From Bacteroidales bacterium (GTDB taxonomy: Bacteria; Bacteroidota; Bacteroidia; Bacteroidales; UBA932), in NCBI GenBank assembly GCA_009774765.1, contig VSOK01000031.1:1-32392 (forward strand): a stretch of DNA of 32,392 bases, read 5' to 3'. The translations under genes and the position numbers were made by a program. Below the pieces are notes generated by a model. The model did no database searches, was not told the DNA's origin, and worked only from the letters and a program-made list of their open reading frames with translations. Within the stretch, counting starts at the first letter, position 1. Each line of letters starts with the position of its first letter. Shown here piece by piece: positions 31,938 to 32,392 of this stretch.

Positions 31938-32392
31938 TTAATCTTCAAATGCCTTTTCTATGGCAGCGACAAGCTCCTGGACAAGGAACGGCTGTCCCTG
32001 CACCTTGTTGTACTGCTGATATCTGTACTGAGGGAGAAGACCTCTAAGATAGTTCACGAAATGCCCGCTGTTCAATTCACAGACGAGAATCTCATCATAA
32101 CGGGAAAAGACTTCCTCCGTATTTCCCGGGAGCGGATTTATATAGTCAAAATGAGCATATCCTATCTCCTTTCCGGAAGCCCTTACCTGCGAAACGGCAG
32201 AGACAAGATGTCCGTAGGTTCCTCCCCAGCCTACCACAAGAAGCTTTCCTTCTTTAGCTCCGGAAACTTCAAGTTCAGGGATATAGCCGGCCACCCTTGC
32301 TATCTTCTCGGCACGCTCCTTTACCATAAGCGCGTGGTTTTCAGGATTGGAGGAAAGTATGCCTTCGTGAGTCTTCTCAAGACCTCCTACCC
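31938..32392 (-). CDS. korA: 2-oxoglutarate:ferredoxin oxidoreductase, alpha subunit (partial, C-terminal end)
   Basis: Only the last 151 or so codons are in the window; the frame runs open off the right edge, so the start is missing. The visible end 'VGGLEKTHEGILSSNPENHALMV' (split by the edge) is the typical KorA segment before 'KERAEKIARVAGYIPELEV', and the last domain 'LLVVGWGGTYGHLVSAVSQV' with 'INPLPGNTEEVFSRYDEILVCELNSGHF' matches the C-terminal domain of the alpha subunit that packs on the beta subunit. It reads into korB with an 18-base gap. Any promoter and the gamma-like N-terminal domain lie outside the window. Confidence 0.9.
   Translation of the reverse strand, partial: VGGLEKTHEGILSSNPENHALMVKERAEKIARVAGYIPELEVSGAKEGKLLVVGWGGTYGHLVSAVSQVRASGKEIGYAHFDYINPLPGNTEEVFSRYDEILVCELNSGHFVNYLRGLLPQYRYQQYNKVQGQPFLVQELVAAIEKAFED

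Overview
The window is a chromosomal segment from a member of the Bacteroidota, most likely the order Bacteroidales. The evidence is a SusC/SusD glycan-uptake pair, DUF1735 and DUF4837 and DUF5020 family proteins, a GlsA/GlsB glycine-lipid pair, an eukaryote-like long PurC, and repeated promoters of the Bacteroidetes form (TTTG or TTG, about 19 bases, then TAnnTTTG) with little Shine-Dalgarno signal. I cannot fix the genus. Nearly all genes lie on the minus strand; the exceptions are ruvX, a GNAT-like gene, purC and a small SGNH hydrolase. No phage, insertion sequence, CRISPR array, rRNA or replication origin was seen.

Region by region. (1) 14-8670: a compact polysaccharide utilization locus transcribed leftward from a clear promoter at 8641-8670: SusC-like transporter, SusD-like lipoprotein, GH18 endo-glycosidase lipoprotein, DUF1735+LamG lipoprotein, then a strong terminator (1514-1560). 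A further lipoprotein that joins a DUF1080/LamG-like domain to a PHP-like metal hydrolase lies beyond the terminator with its own promoter candidates. (2) 8746-11514: glsA, glsB and an M48 metalloprotease, apparently one operon ending in a hairpin terminator. (3) 11606-14563: peptide deformylase, a phosphoglucomutase/phosphomannomutase and a LysM+M23 cell-wall protein in one tight operon. (4) 14564-15148: a 585-base gene-free region holding a 3.4-copy, 85-bp tandem repeat whose units each carry a hairpin; this is the least explained structure in the window. (5) 15102-15755: tRNA-Pro(CGG), rpsT and tRNA-Glu(TTC) with a textbook promoter and two terminators. (6) 15788-20151: M23 protein, dxr, rseP and a DUF4837 lipoprotein in one operon, divergent from ruvX. 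(7) 20176-24528: ruvX, a YeiH-type transporter, a GNAT protein resembling the phage Mom-type acetyltransferases, purC and an SGNH hydrolase. (8) 24538-27889: a two-domain (GxDLY) SGNH hydrolase, a DUF5020 outer-membrane protein and a porin-like beta-barrel. (9) 27952-32392: korA (partial), korB, gdhA and a SLC13/DASS dicarboxylate symporter, a coherent 2-oxoglutarate/glutamate/dicarboxylate module for an anaerobe.

Most of the window is ordinary core and glycan-uptake biology. The items most worth a second look are the 85-bp hairpin repeat, the orphan Mom-like GNAT protein, the DUF1080-PHP lipoprotein next to the GH18 locus, the 92-base glsA/glsB overlap, and runs of eight G in the early coding regions of susC and glsB. 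All functional statements rest on motif reading by eye; no database search was run.
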